DNA of 64,000 bases from Rutstroemia sp. NJR-2017a BVV2 (Eukaryota; Ascomycota; Leotiomycetes; Helotiales; Rutstroemiaceae). The notes beneath the pieces were generated by a model that was not told the origin of the DNA, searched no databases, and saw only the letters and a program-made list of their open reading frames with translations. The DNA lies in contig NJPS01000011.1 in NCBI GenBank assembly GCA_002946415.1, positions 868,001-932,000 on the forward strand, read 5' to 3'. The position numbers and the translations under genes were made by a program. Shown in pieces: positions 1-10,007 of the stretch (the stretch's first letter is position 1; the number at the start of each line of letters is the position of its first letter).

Positions 1-1033
1 TCTTGGTCGTGGAACGTGGGTCGTGGGTCAGGTCTTTGGGTCTTGAGCACAGCAGGTTAGCACGTTAGCAGATTAACAGATTAATTGATCGTCGCATGGA
101 TTCCACAAAGCGACTACGCCTACTTTAGCACTTTAGTCGGATCCCATCTTTTTCCACCTTTTTCCAATCCACCTGTTGTGTGTGCAGGCAGCGCTGTGCT
201 GTGCGAGTGCAGTCACAGTGCAGGTGGTACGTAGACTATTCTGGTAAGCTTCGAATATCAAATCGATCAAACCGAATGAAGTGAGGAAAATTGCACAAAA
301 TTGAAGAGAATTGAAGCAAATTGGCCTTAATTTGACCCTTGTAATTTCAAACATCAGATTCTCGAATTTGCAGTATTTGAGATTTTGCCTCCCACCTCGT
401 CTCCCGTAGAAAGTATCCCAATCTATGCAACAACTCGCACCAGCAGGAGGAATTACACGGAAGAAAGAGGGAAGCAGGACTGCAAATAAAGAAAAGGTTG
501 GTATCTTTTCCAAGACTTCTTCTATCCTAACTTCCCAACTTCCCAACTTCCCAACTCCCCGACTTCTCAACTCTCACAACTGCTCTCCACCCACACCTAC
601 CCACAACACACCTGGATACCTCCGGATTCCTATCAAATCCACCTATATCCTCCTTCTCTAATGCTCCATTTCCTTTATTTCTGTCTTCGATTTTGACCAT
701 TTTCCTGCCCTTAGAGCGGATCTAGATTTTAATATTTCCTCACTGCTCCTCATCTCCATTTATTCTCTACTTTAAATACACGCTTGGGGCCATTTCTCCG
801 TCAACCCGCCGTCCGCTGTCACGTCTAAACTTCGAGCCGACCAGAGCCGACGACATTCCTCGCCATAGTTCTCCCACGAAACCTCACTCTGTCTACTCCT
901 CCCACTCCCACTCCCACTCCTGCCCTCCGCTCCCATTTTCTAACCCCCAATTCTTCCGACCTTGGGCCGATAAATATCCTCTTCCTCTTTTTTCTCATTC
1001 TGGCGGCCATTGAACCGCCCAAAGGAGTAAATT
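1..1033. other. 5' flank of the Zn2Cys6 gene
   Basis: No gene can be supported here. The last 300 bases are pyrimidine-rich with CTCCCACTCCCA-type runs (about 895-930), which is usual for promoters and leaders of filamentous fungi. Reading frames on both strands are short and low in complexity. Confidence 0.5.
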
Positions 1034-3432
1034 ATGTCCGCCTATCCCGTAACAAATGGCCATGCAAACAATTCCTATCCCTTGCACGGTCCAGCAATTA
1101 CGTCGACAGATCCATTGATTTCCCATTCGCATAATCAGCAACATCAACATCAACACCACGGCATACCTGTCGCACAATCATACCAATTCGATCCACAATC
1201 TATCCAAGCTTCTTCAGTACAACCACCACCGCAAATCGCTTCCCCATACAATGGTGTGGCCAACGGGCACGATGATTTATCCATGCCAGTGGGAACCCCT
1301 TCATCAATGACTGGAGGTAATGGGGAGACACCAAAGGGAAACAGGTTACGAAAAGCATGCGATTCATGTAGCATTCGCAAAGTCAAGGTATGAATCTTCA
1401 TGAATGGCGTCGCAAATCTTCAAACATTCTGTATTGGGAAATTGCGGGGTAGAGGTACTAACAATACAATTCTACAGTGCGATGAATCTGGTCCTCCTTG
1501 TCGCGCATGCGCGGCCTTAGAAATCCCATGCACATTCGACAGACCAAGTCGAAGAAGAGGTCCTCCAAATAGACACGCTGAAGCTATCAAGAAGCGAAGA
1601 CTCGAGTCGCCGGGTGGACTTTACTCTTCCCCTACATCGCCGAATAATGCTGCTGCTACCTTGGCATCCTTCTCATCACATGCAGTCCTCTCTGCCGAGT
1701 CCATTTGCCCTCTCTCAACCCTCGAACTCCTCATTGATGATTTCTTTACCTATATACATCCTCTCTGTCCTTTCCCCCACGAACCTTCTTTCCGAGCCGC
1801 ATTCAAACATCGAGAAGATGTACAAAACCCATCATTCCTCGCGCTGCTGGCATCAATGGTCGGAATACTGGTCGCATCATTCCCAAGAAAACCCCGACTC
1901 CACCTCAAGGCTCAACATCGCGAAAATATGTTCCCCAATTCGCTTAGCCTAGTGGAAAGATGCCATAAGGTCGCTGTAGAAGCTCGCGGCCCTGGTTACC
2001 TCGACAAGGATCTCACGGTCTACGATGCCGCGACAAGTTATTTCTTGGGTTTGGTTGGAGCATATACTTTCAATTGGAGACAATGCCGACTATACTTTGG
2101 AGAGACGTTGAATATTGTCAGGGTATTGGGTGCGCACAAAGCTAAAGACCCTGGCGCAATGGCTGTGGGAGCTCTAGCAGGAGCGTTTGGCGCGGAGGGT
2201 CAGCAAATGTGTGGTCAAAATGAATCTGTCGACTTCATTAGGCAAGAAATTGGACGAAGACTTTTTTGGGTTATGTTCGTTGGTATTCGGTAAGTTCCCA
2301 GTCTGCTCACGGTTGATATCTACTAACAAATCAGATCAATGCAACAATTGGGTGCGACTTTCGGTGAACTTCTTATTCCACCTCCAACCCGCAACGAACC
2401 TTACCCTCCACTGCCAGTCGAAGTAGACGACGAATACATATACGTTGATCACATTGATGATCAACCGGTTGGTCTTGTATCGAAGCTTACTGGCTTCAAC
2501 CTGGGCATCCAGATCTACATGACTTGCACTCCTCTTGCAACTATGGAGATGGCATATGGTATTGATGAGGTTTTCGATTATGAGAGGCAGAAGAAGGTTC
2601 TTTCGGGTTGTCTGAGTGCCGTAAAGCGTATTTTGGATAAAGCACCGAATGAGTTGATGCTTCAGCCAGGTTCAGACTCCGGTGAGCATTCACAACCACT
2701 GCGGAATTATTTTCCACCCATGCCTGATTTTCCAGGTACGAGATCCAATGGATCCGATCTACAGCCATGGAACCAGGCAAGCCCAGACGAACGACGGAAC
2801 TTGCAGTATGAGATTCAAAAGGCGAATATCTATGCGAGTCAACTTGGTACCAGATCCTACATTGTTGAGAAGTACTGGAGTCTTCAGGATGCGTACGAAC
2901 AACTCAAAGCTAAAATGGGTGATGATCTCAAATTGGGCTCGCCTGGTATTATGGCAACTGGTTTAGATGGCATGCTCCCGAAGACAGCAACGAACGGTTC
3001 TGATACGATTGAGACTCATGTCATGAATGAACGTGAAAGCATTGTCAAGGATCTATTGAAGGCTCTTGGTAGTATCAGTCAAGTGAACATGGAGCCTAAT
3101 GGAGGCAGCTTTGTAAGTTTCCTTGTTATTGTCATGTCTATTATCTGCTCTATTACTAACATCAAATTCAGGTTAACAAAATTCGCCAAATCGCGTCGAC
3201 CTTGATCGAAACCCCACAAAACCGCAAGGGTCCCTTGGCACTCAGAGCCGAAGAATATCTCGGACGATTCCTCGACGTTCTAATGAAACTCGAACGTATC
3301 AGTCCAGCAGCATGTCGAAGTGAGTCAGCAGATGGAGCTGTCGACGAAGAAGAAGAGTTACGGAATTGGGCAGATCTACGAGAATATCAGACGCGCTTTG
3401 CTCAGTCAGGCGGATTTCTAAACGAATTGTAA
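1034..3432 (+). CDS. Zn2Cys6 fungal-specific transcription factor
   Basis: Nuclear DNA-binding regulator of about 734 residues, read from four exons: 1034-1387, 1478-2289, 2335-3112 and 3172-3432. All junctions are GT-AG and the frame is kept. A Gln/His/Pro-rich leader of about 100 residues precedes a binuclear zinc cluster with spacing C-x2-C-x6-C-x6-C-x2-C-x6-C (Cys 109, 112, 119, 126, 129, 136), followed by a basic linker with RRGPPNRHAEAIKKRR. The first intron sits exactly before the third Cys. Residues about 150-450 have the helical middle homology region of fungal_trans proteins (IGRRLFWVMF-type motif near the end of exon 2). The linker recalls the COL-26/BglR regulators of glucose and beta-glucosidase expression; that assignment is from memory and tentative, while the family call is firm. 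The start is the first ATG in a purine-rich context and opens directly into the leader. Confidence 0.93.
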
Positions 3433-4065
3433 ATCGATGTATTATTTCTGGGTTTTTTTATTTTAAGAACCTTGTTTGGGGAGGTGCATATATATATAAA
3501 TATTGGGGATTTTGGAGTGGGTAATAGACAAAAAAATGTGGTCGGAATTCATTTTGGGATTGGGTTTGTTTGGGATTGGGATTGGGAAGGGGTGGTGCGG
3601 GGCGGAGCGGGTTATGGATGGGTGTGATATACCGAGCTACAATTGGCCAACTTTGAGATGGGAATGATTTCAATGGCAATATGCATTGCACAGTTAGACG
3701 GATGGCTCTTAAAGGGCCGATGATAGGATGGCTTTTGAAGACGTGTGGCTTTCTTTGCTGAGCGATGGTCCATCCCGCCAGTGACAAGAAGATGATATGG
3801 AATAATGAAAAAGAATATAGTGATACCAAATTCTCGAATAAATTGCTATTACGGAATCTTGAAGTGATAATATCCTTTCTCTCCTAGAAAATTACACTAT
3901 CCTCTCCTATCACTTGTACCATTAGCGTCGCCCACCTAAATCTACGCCTAGGTTGCAATATCAAATTCTTTAGTATTTCTGCCTTTCTGCCCCCCTTCTC
4001 GCCTTTAATAAGTTTGTCCACATCACGTTGGTCTTGTCGAGCGCCGTGCATATGCCGAGGCTAAG

Positions 4066-4073
4066 TATAAAAG
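4066..4073 (+). promoter_or_regulatory. TATA box (TATAAAAG)
   Basis: A canonical TATAAAAG lies 60 bases upstream of the ATG at 4134. That ATG opens a 68-codon frame made largely of the tandem repeat. A transcript could start here, but no conserved product is apparent. Confidence 0.35.
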
Positions 4074-4215
4074 GCGCCGTCTCATAACAATTAGAGAAGA
4101 ATACTCCATAAGTTATACTAGCCGTTCGAGTGAATGAAGGCTCATCTTTCATTTAGCGTTTGCTTCCATTCTTTTGTTGCACATCTCAACCTCTATTTCA
4201 ACGACACTTTACTGT

Positions 4216-4310
4216 TCAACCACACTTCACCTTTCAACACACTTCACCTTTCAACACACTTCAACCACACTTCACCTTTCAACCACACTTCAACCACACT
4301 TCACCTTTCA
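4216..4310. repeat. Imperfect tandem repeat, CACACTTCACCTTTCAAC type
   Basis: Five or so imperfect units built from CACACTTCA, CCTTTCAAC and CAACCACACTT follow one another. The tract is pyrimidine/A-rich on the plus strand and stays open in more than one frame. Confidence 0.85.
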
Positions 4311-4386
4311 GCCACTCTTTCTTTCTCCATCAAAGTTTAATCAGGCCTGCCCTATTTACATTACAAACAGGAACCGTTCCCCGAAT

Positions 4387-4534
4387 AAAGATTGAAGCGT
4401 GCTTCGAGTGAGAATCGGTAGTGCTGAATCAGATATGCAACAAGCGACAGAAGCCGCCATCGAAGAAAATCGAGGCGTGCTTTCAGTGAAAATCAGTAAT
4501 ACTGATTGAGACATGCAACAAACGGAAATATGAG
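4387..4534. repeat. Diverged direct repeat pair (about 60 bp each)
   Basis: Copy one spans about 4387-4447 and copy two about 4466-4534. They align along their length (gcgtgctt..agtga.aatc.gta.t.ctga.) and most differences are A/G or C/T exchanges, the pattern expected from RIP acting on a duplication. Confidence 0.6.
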
Positions 4535-5440
4535 AAGTAGACGATGGAGGCGTCCATAGCCCGCCACTGCGCAATGAAAATATAATACACCAGATGGAAG
4601 TTCTTTCTGACTAGGCACTGCAAATTTCCTTTGCTTGCATCATACAGCGGCTCGGCTGTCTCGGGGTCGTGATAGTTCCAATCTCTACTGATGTAGTCTG
4701 TTTCTAATTCTAAACTTCTAAAACCTGGGGAGCAGTCTAAATGAGGATGGAGTGGGAGTGGAGAAAGGAGGATTTCTCAAGGATAAAAGGCTCTTTAGAT
4801 CATCGCTCGATCCCTGGTGATTTATACAACAACGCGCTCGCCGATGTTGTTGTATCACGTCTCGTGTGAAGAAAAACATGGAGCAAGAACGCCACGGCAT
4901 CAATTGTGCCACTTGGTTTTCTATCAGCTCTTTATCGATGATGAGGGAGCAGTTGCACCGCATGCAAAGTGCAAGTTCTCCCTGACTGTGGCAAGACCTA
5001 CCTATTGCCGCAACGCACTCACTTCAGGCGCATATTGCGGTAGGTTTGGTTGATCTTGACAGATTCATATATTTTGGGCATGAGGCCTTTCTTTACAGCC
5101 CAGCTCTCTGCAACCATCCGATCTTCAGTTAAATTACATGAGGTGAATATGCCGACATTGACCGTGGAAGAACTATCATCCGCTAGAGCATTACCTGGGT
5201 GCGTTTGATCCCTTGTGAAGAACTCACCATAAGAATTCCAGCTTACCGTAGGTTGTTAGCGTATATCGCCCCAGGAACGTGGGATAACGTCCTTGCATTG
5301 CACTGCATTCCAAGTTGTGGCGTCTCATCCGCATGGAATGTACCAACGGCGGTCCACGTAAAAGAACACGATCAGCCACTTCCACAATTATGACTTTTCC
5401 CATACTCAATTAACTCAGAAGTTTAAATATCCGATTCAAA

Positions 5441-6165
5441 ATGGCATCACTAATACCAACCAACCTCCTCCCAAGTGACATAGGAGCCGCAACCATTCTC
5501 GGCTGCCCGATCGTCAGTTTTCTCCTTCTCTCCTCCCACCCAAGCGTATTCCTCGATTAGCTAACGTCTATAACCCAAACCCACAGTCCGCCTTCGTCTC
5601 CCTCAACTCCAAGTGCCCCGTAACCGGCACCGAGCTCCCTACCTGCGCGACCCAGACCGCGGCCTTCGACTCGCAGTGTTGCGGCTCCATCTCTTCTTTC
5701 GGCAGTAGTCTCGTCTCATGCTACGAAAGCAATGCGCCGAAGTGCTTGGATCTCTCCGGTATACTTACCCCCTCTCTCTACATCATACCACTTCCTGCAT
5801 CCATCAACTCATAATAAAAATAACACAAACTAACACAACCACCACCCCATCCAGCCCTCTCCAAATCCCTCACCCAATTCGGCGCCACAGCCACGGGCGA
5901 CTTATCCTACAGCGACCCTTGCGCAAAATTCGCCAGCGCCACTGGCTCGAGCAGCACAGCTTCGCAGACTGGGAGTGGCAAGACGATGACCACCAGTAGC
6001 TCAGGGGGTGCGCAGACTTCGGTGACTGGTAGTGCGGGAGCGGCGGCGACGACGTCGGCGAAGTCGGGTGCGGATAGTCTTCGAGGAAAGCGAGAGTTGG
6101 GTCTGGGTTTGAAGGTTTATGCTGGGTTGGCGCTGGTGGCCGGTTTGGGTGGTTTGTGGTTGTGA
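5441..6165 (+). CDS. Small Cys-rich protein with Ser/Thr/Gly stalk and hydrophobic C-terminus
   Basis: A gene assembled from exons 5441-5512, 5587-5758 and 5855-6165, which join in frame to give about 184 residues. The first 90 residues carry eight cysteines (GCPI, KCPVTG, TCATQ, QCCGS, SCYES, KCLDL, DPCAK). A Ser/Thr/Gly/Ala-rich stretch (about 110-155) and a hydrophobic tail of about 20 residues after a KRE motif follow. This layout is usual for GPI-anchored or tail-anchored wall proteins of fungi. No classical signal peptide is visible after the chosen ATG, so an upstream exon could exist. The first donor is GTCAGT, which is weak. I do not recognise the family; the cysteine spacing does not fit CFEM. 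Confidence 0.7.
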
Positions 6166-6961
6166 TTTGAGCGAAGTGAGTGTTGGGTGTGGGAATGTGT
6201 TGAGTCACTTTTGAATTGCTTGGTATGCGTATGCATATGCATAGTCTCGAGTAGTCTGCACTGCTCATTCTAGTTATGCTTCGCTTGGTTGCTCTGTTGT
6301 CGCTTCGTGATACAATTGAAAATGGTGCTTTGAAGTTCTTCCTCACCCTTCCCTACTCACGAAAGTCTTGCACTCACGAGCTATCCGTTTCCGGTGCTAG
6401 CATTTCGAGTGATTTCGTGAAAAAACTGCAGTAAATATTTGAAGCTAAGAAATGGAACGACTTATCTGGAACGGGGTTAGACGACCTTACTACGGGATGA
6501 GAGTACATTGATGAAGTAAACGGTGGTAGGCAAGACGATAGATTTGCCTGGCATAACTCAGCCAACAATTTCTGACATTTTGTGTTTGTATCAATGATAT
6601 TCTACGACAGGGAGATGCATGAAGTATATACTTGTCCGATTGTATTGAGAGATGGTGACTCCAAATGATCCAAGAACTTCTCAAGCACGAGTACTGGCTT
6701 CGCGACCTGAAGAAGTGTAACAGCCATATAGCATACATTGAAGCAAGCGACTGGCCGCCTCAACCAGATCTCCAAAATCCTAACGCTACCAAAGATGACA
6801 TGAAATTGAGCCCCCAACGCCATACACCTTGCAGATATGCGATCCTCGCTTCTCTCGTGAGCCATATGTAATATCATGATAGTCATCGTCGTATCTCATT
6901 GATCGTAATTCCTTTCATATGCCTGATTCCCGGTCCTCCATATCCATCCCATCAGCGCTCT
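6166..6961. other. Intergenic, convergent 3' flanks
   Basis: This lies between the convergent ends of the Cys-rich gene and the ankyrin gene. Only short overlapping frames on both strands are present and I see no motif. Confidence 0.5.
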
Positions 6962-7843
6962 TCAATCATCACCACTCTCAACAATTCTTACTCCACCGCC
7001 ACGTTTCTCCAAACTCGCTCTCCCAGCTCCACTATTCACACTGCTTTTTACACTTGCAGTTCTGCGCCTGTCGATTTCTGAAACCAACCCTTTGAAATAT
7101 ACCTCCGCCTGCACCGTCGCACTATAAGCAACCGGTGTCCACATCCAAACGTTTCTCCTCTCCGAATCAGCCCCCGCCGCTAGAAGTGTTCGTAAGACCA
7201 ATAGGTGACCATTGCTACTTGCAAAATGCAATGCTGTGTTTCCATCCGCATCTGCATGGGCCAGCACGTCTTTCGGATCCTTCAATTGACTTGCGAATGT
7301 CAATAAAATCTGCAGACATGTATCATGGCCCCCGCGGCTTGCATACATGATTGCATCTCGTCCTCTCATATCTCGTCGTAGTAAGCCGGACACTGCCGGA
7401 CCCCAAACACATAGCAGATGTACGATTTCCGTGTGCCCCGCGGCGGCGGCGAGCATCAAGGGTGTTTGGTGTTCTTCATTTAAAGATATTGAATCGCGTT
7501 CATGGTGTAGGTTGAGAAGTAATGAGACGATTTGCAGATGCCCGAGAGAACAGGCGAGGTGCAGAGACGTGTTGGAAAGACCATGCGGAGAAGGGTCGGG
7601 ATTGTGGAGGAGGTTGGGATGCGTTTTGAGAATTCGGTGAACAAGGAGAGGGTCGGGAGTATGAATGGCGCGGCGGAGCCGAAGTGAGGGTTCGATCCTA
7701 TTAAAGAAAAAGAGGTGAATCAGTTTGGTGGAGAGTTGTCGATAGGTGGTGCAGGAGGGAAAGCTTGGAGCCGTTTAGAATCCGCCCTGAAACGGGATTG
7801 ATCTTGCTTGTTATCTCAAACAACAAAGGCTGAAAGACTTACA
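6962..7843 (-). CDS. Ankyrin-repeat protein
   Basis: The main exon runs from 7697 down to 6962 and encodes about 244 residues with four or so ankyrin units: NTSLHLACSLGHLQIVSLLL, a QTPLMLAAAAGHTEIVHLL unit, GRDAIMYASRGGHDTCLQIL and GNTALHFASSNGHLLVLRTL. A basic Ser/Gly-rich tail ends in ESGDD. An intron at 7698-7843 has a GTAAGT donor and a TTTCTTTAATAG acceptor. The frame entering the main exon needs two bases from the upstream exon. Those bases are AT, so joining them to the first G forms ATG: either the start codon is split by the intron, or the coding part extends further upstream through an open frame without another ATG. Ankyrin proteins mediate protein-protein contact; the partner is unknown. 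Confidence 0.75.
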
Positions 7844-8870
7844 TGATTCCAGCATATCTACTCTTATCGTCACTTGAGAATCGCTTAATTGATCGGTTCC
7901 ACCCGACAATCCAACGTTACCGCAGGACGGCGAATATGCTCACTTCGTCGTTGTTGATATTGATACTGCTGCAATATTTACAATGCAAAGACGATCGATT
8001 CCCAGAAGCAGCGCTCCGATACGAAACGCTGCTTGGGCTGTCCCACCAACCCCTCACCGCCTAACCCAGTCGATCGTAGCTTGGAAATTAGCGCAGCACC
8101 GCTTAACGCCCTGTAGATTGAACCAACCGCTACTCGAGAAGAGCCAACCGAGCCAACCAATCCTTCCTTGCCCCTTTAATCCTTCGATTTTCTCGTCTGA
8201 ACACAGCGTCTTTTCAAACACCAGATCAAACGCTTCCAGTCTCACCACCTCAGCTACCATGCCAGGGCATCTATCTCCTTGCCTGAACATTTAATCTTGC
8301 ACTGAGCAGGTGCATATGCACAGCACTCAAGCCACCTATTCCCCAGTAAGGTAACCTGCCATCCGATCAGATCCTGACCCCGACGAAAATTGGCAGGGGC
8401 CATGGATAAGAAAAGAAAGAAAGGCAGCCTGGCTGATCTTCCAAAACACCTTTCGTGCCGGACCTCAAACGGCAGATCAGACGAGCGCCAAGTGAAATTC
8501 GGCAATGGCTAATCATAGATCCTGACGACATTTCGGAAGTGCTGTCTGTCTCTCGCGTGAGGGAGAAGTTAGAAGTCAGAGGCTCTTGTCTCTTAGATTT
8601 CTACCCATGCGCCGCCAATTCTACAGTTAAAATTACATTGTGCTTCGCAAAGAGAGAATCGTACATATAGGAATAGACATGATGAATTCCAATTCCCCCA
8701 GATACCAAAACCCCAAACCAACTGATTCATGTCCATTTCGTCATGTTCTTTTCCCGATACAAAGTAAGAAGTTGAAGGAAAAACACCATTCTACCCGTCG
8801 CCCAGCCCCGCCCCGCCTTATCATTAAGTTACTCCTTCCCTTCGTGATGTAAAGACTTGACGCCAACCAT
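7844..8870. other. Intergenic region
   Basis: Upstream of the ankyrin gene and downstream of the secreted-protein gene. The overlapping frames at 7843-8505 are short, and I find no domain or repeat. Confidence 0.45.
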
Positions 8871-10007
8871 CTATTCGATGAAATCACGACGGGCTTTATG
8901 TCTTCGAGTGCGTGCGTTGCCTCCCTTGCCTCTCCCACCTGTATTACCTGCGTTGTTGCCCGTGTTGCCACCATTGTTGCCACCTGTGTTGCCACCTTTC
9001 GCATTTCCAGTTGCAGCCGTTTTAGCAGCCGAAGAAGTAGAGCTGGCCTTTCCTGCCGCTGCGGATGCTCCACCATCGGAATTGTTTGGCCCAGCAGCCA
9101 CGGCAGAAGCGGCGGCGGCAGCGGCAGCTTGTCCTCCTGATCCATTGTTTGAAGCTGCATTGGCAGTCTTTCCATTTCCTGTAACGACAAACTTGGTGCA
9201 ATCGTCTGCAGTACCACGTTGAGCAACGGGCATAATAACAGGCTGATGATTGGATGACGAGGCCATGGTGCAGACGCGATAGTTTCCGGCTGGAAGACCG
9301 CCTGTGACAACTGCTGAAAGGAGACCGTTTCCATTACCAGCATCGTTGATACCTTTGAAGAAGGCGAATTGAGTTGCGTCCAAAGCGGTCGTTGGGTTCA
9401 AGCTCTTTCCAAGATCTTGGACGGTAACGTGAGTATGTCCAACAACTTTACCACCCGAAAGATCTTGGGGCGCTGAGAAGTAAGTAGAATCGGCGTTGGT
9501 GAAGGAACCAGCAACGAGGTTAGACATCTGGACAGTGATATTGAATGTTTGGTCCGAAGGAATACCATTGCCACCAGTGGGAGGGTTGATGATAGTCGAG
9601 GAAACCATAGCTGTCTTGGCAGGAAGTTTTCCCATTGCTAGATGTTGATGTGAGTTCGTGTTAAATACTCGAATGGAGGCTTGTTACTTACGAATACCAT
9701 TACACGAGCCAGTGGTAATTTGTAGACCGTTGGTCAGAGTCTGCCCAGAACAGAAGTTGATGAAGTTGTTTTGAGATGTTGCAGACTTTGCTTGACCGAC
9801 TTCTGCTGAACCAATTTCATTTGAACCATCTGCAAATGAACCACTTTGAATAGCATTTGATTGTAATGTGGTACCAGTCGAGCCTTGTGCGGCGGTTCCA
9901 GTGCCTGTATTGCCAGTATTGCCCCCATTGTTCCCTTTGTTTTGTTGAGGCACAGCCAATGCAACACTCATGAGCGCAGCCGCGCTTGCTATCCTACTGA
10001 AATACAT
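8871..10007 (-). CDS. Secreted Gly/Asn-rich conserved fungal protein
   Basis: Two exons (10007-9692 and 9637-8871) join at a GTAAGT donor and TAG acceptor to give about 360 residues. The N-terminus MYFSRIASAAALMSVALAVP is a signal peptide with likely cleavage near residue 19. Next comes a short Gly/Asn/Thr-rich segment, then a conserved globular domain (about 60-245) containing SFADGSNEIGSAEVGQAKS, NFCSG..LTNGLQ, CNGIPMGKLPAK, VGHTHVTVQ, FAFFKGINDAGNG and YRVCTMASSSNHQPV. The C-terminal 110 residues are Asn/Gly/Ala repeats ending in a dibasic tail. I recall this domain as a widespread secreted fungal family often mislabelled 'ribosomal protein s17' in databases; it has nothing of ribosomal S17. 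It is probably a wall-associated or extracellular protein. Four cysteines in the core could form disulphides. Confidence 0.88.

Larger units (their letters stand above)
3433..5440. other. Intergenic region with repeats and a TATA box
   Basis: No confident gene. It holds a G/T-rich 3' flank (3450-3600), a TATA box at 4066-4073, a C/T/A tandem repeat at about 4216-4310 and two diverged copies of a roughly 60-bp sequence (4387-4447 and 4466-4534), each listed separately. The rest shows only short scattered frames. Confidence 0.5.

Noticed and set aside
5870..6346. 158-codon minus-strand ORF
   Set aside because: Antisense to the third exon of the Cys-rich gene.
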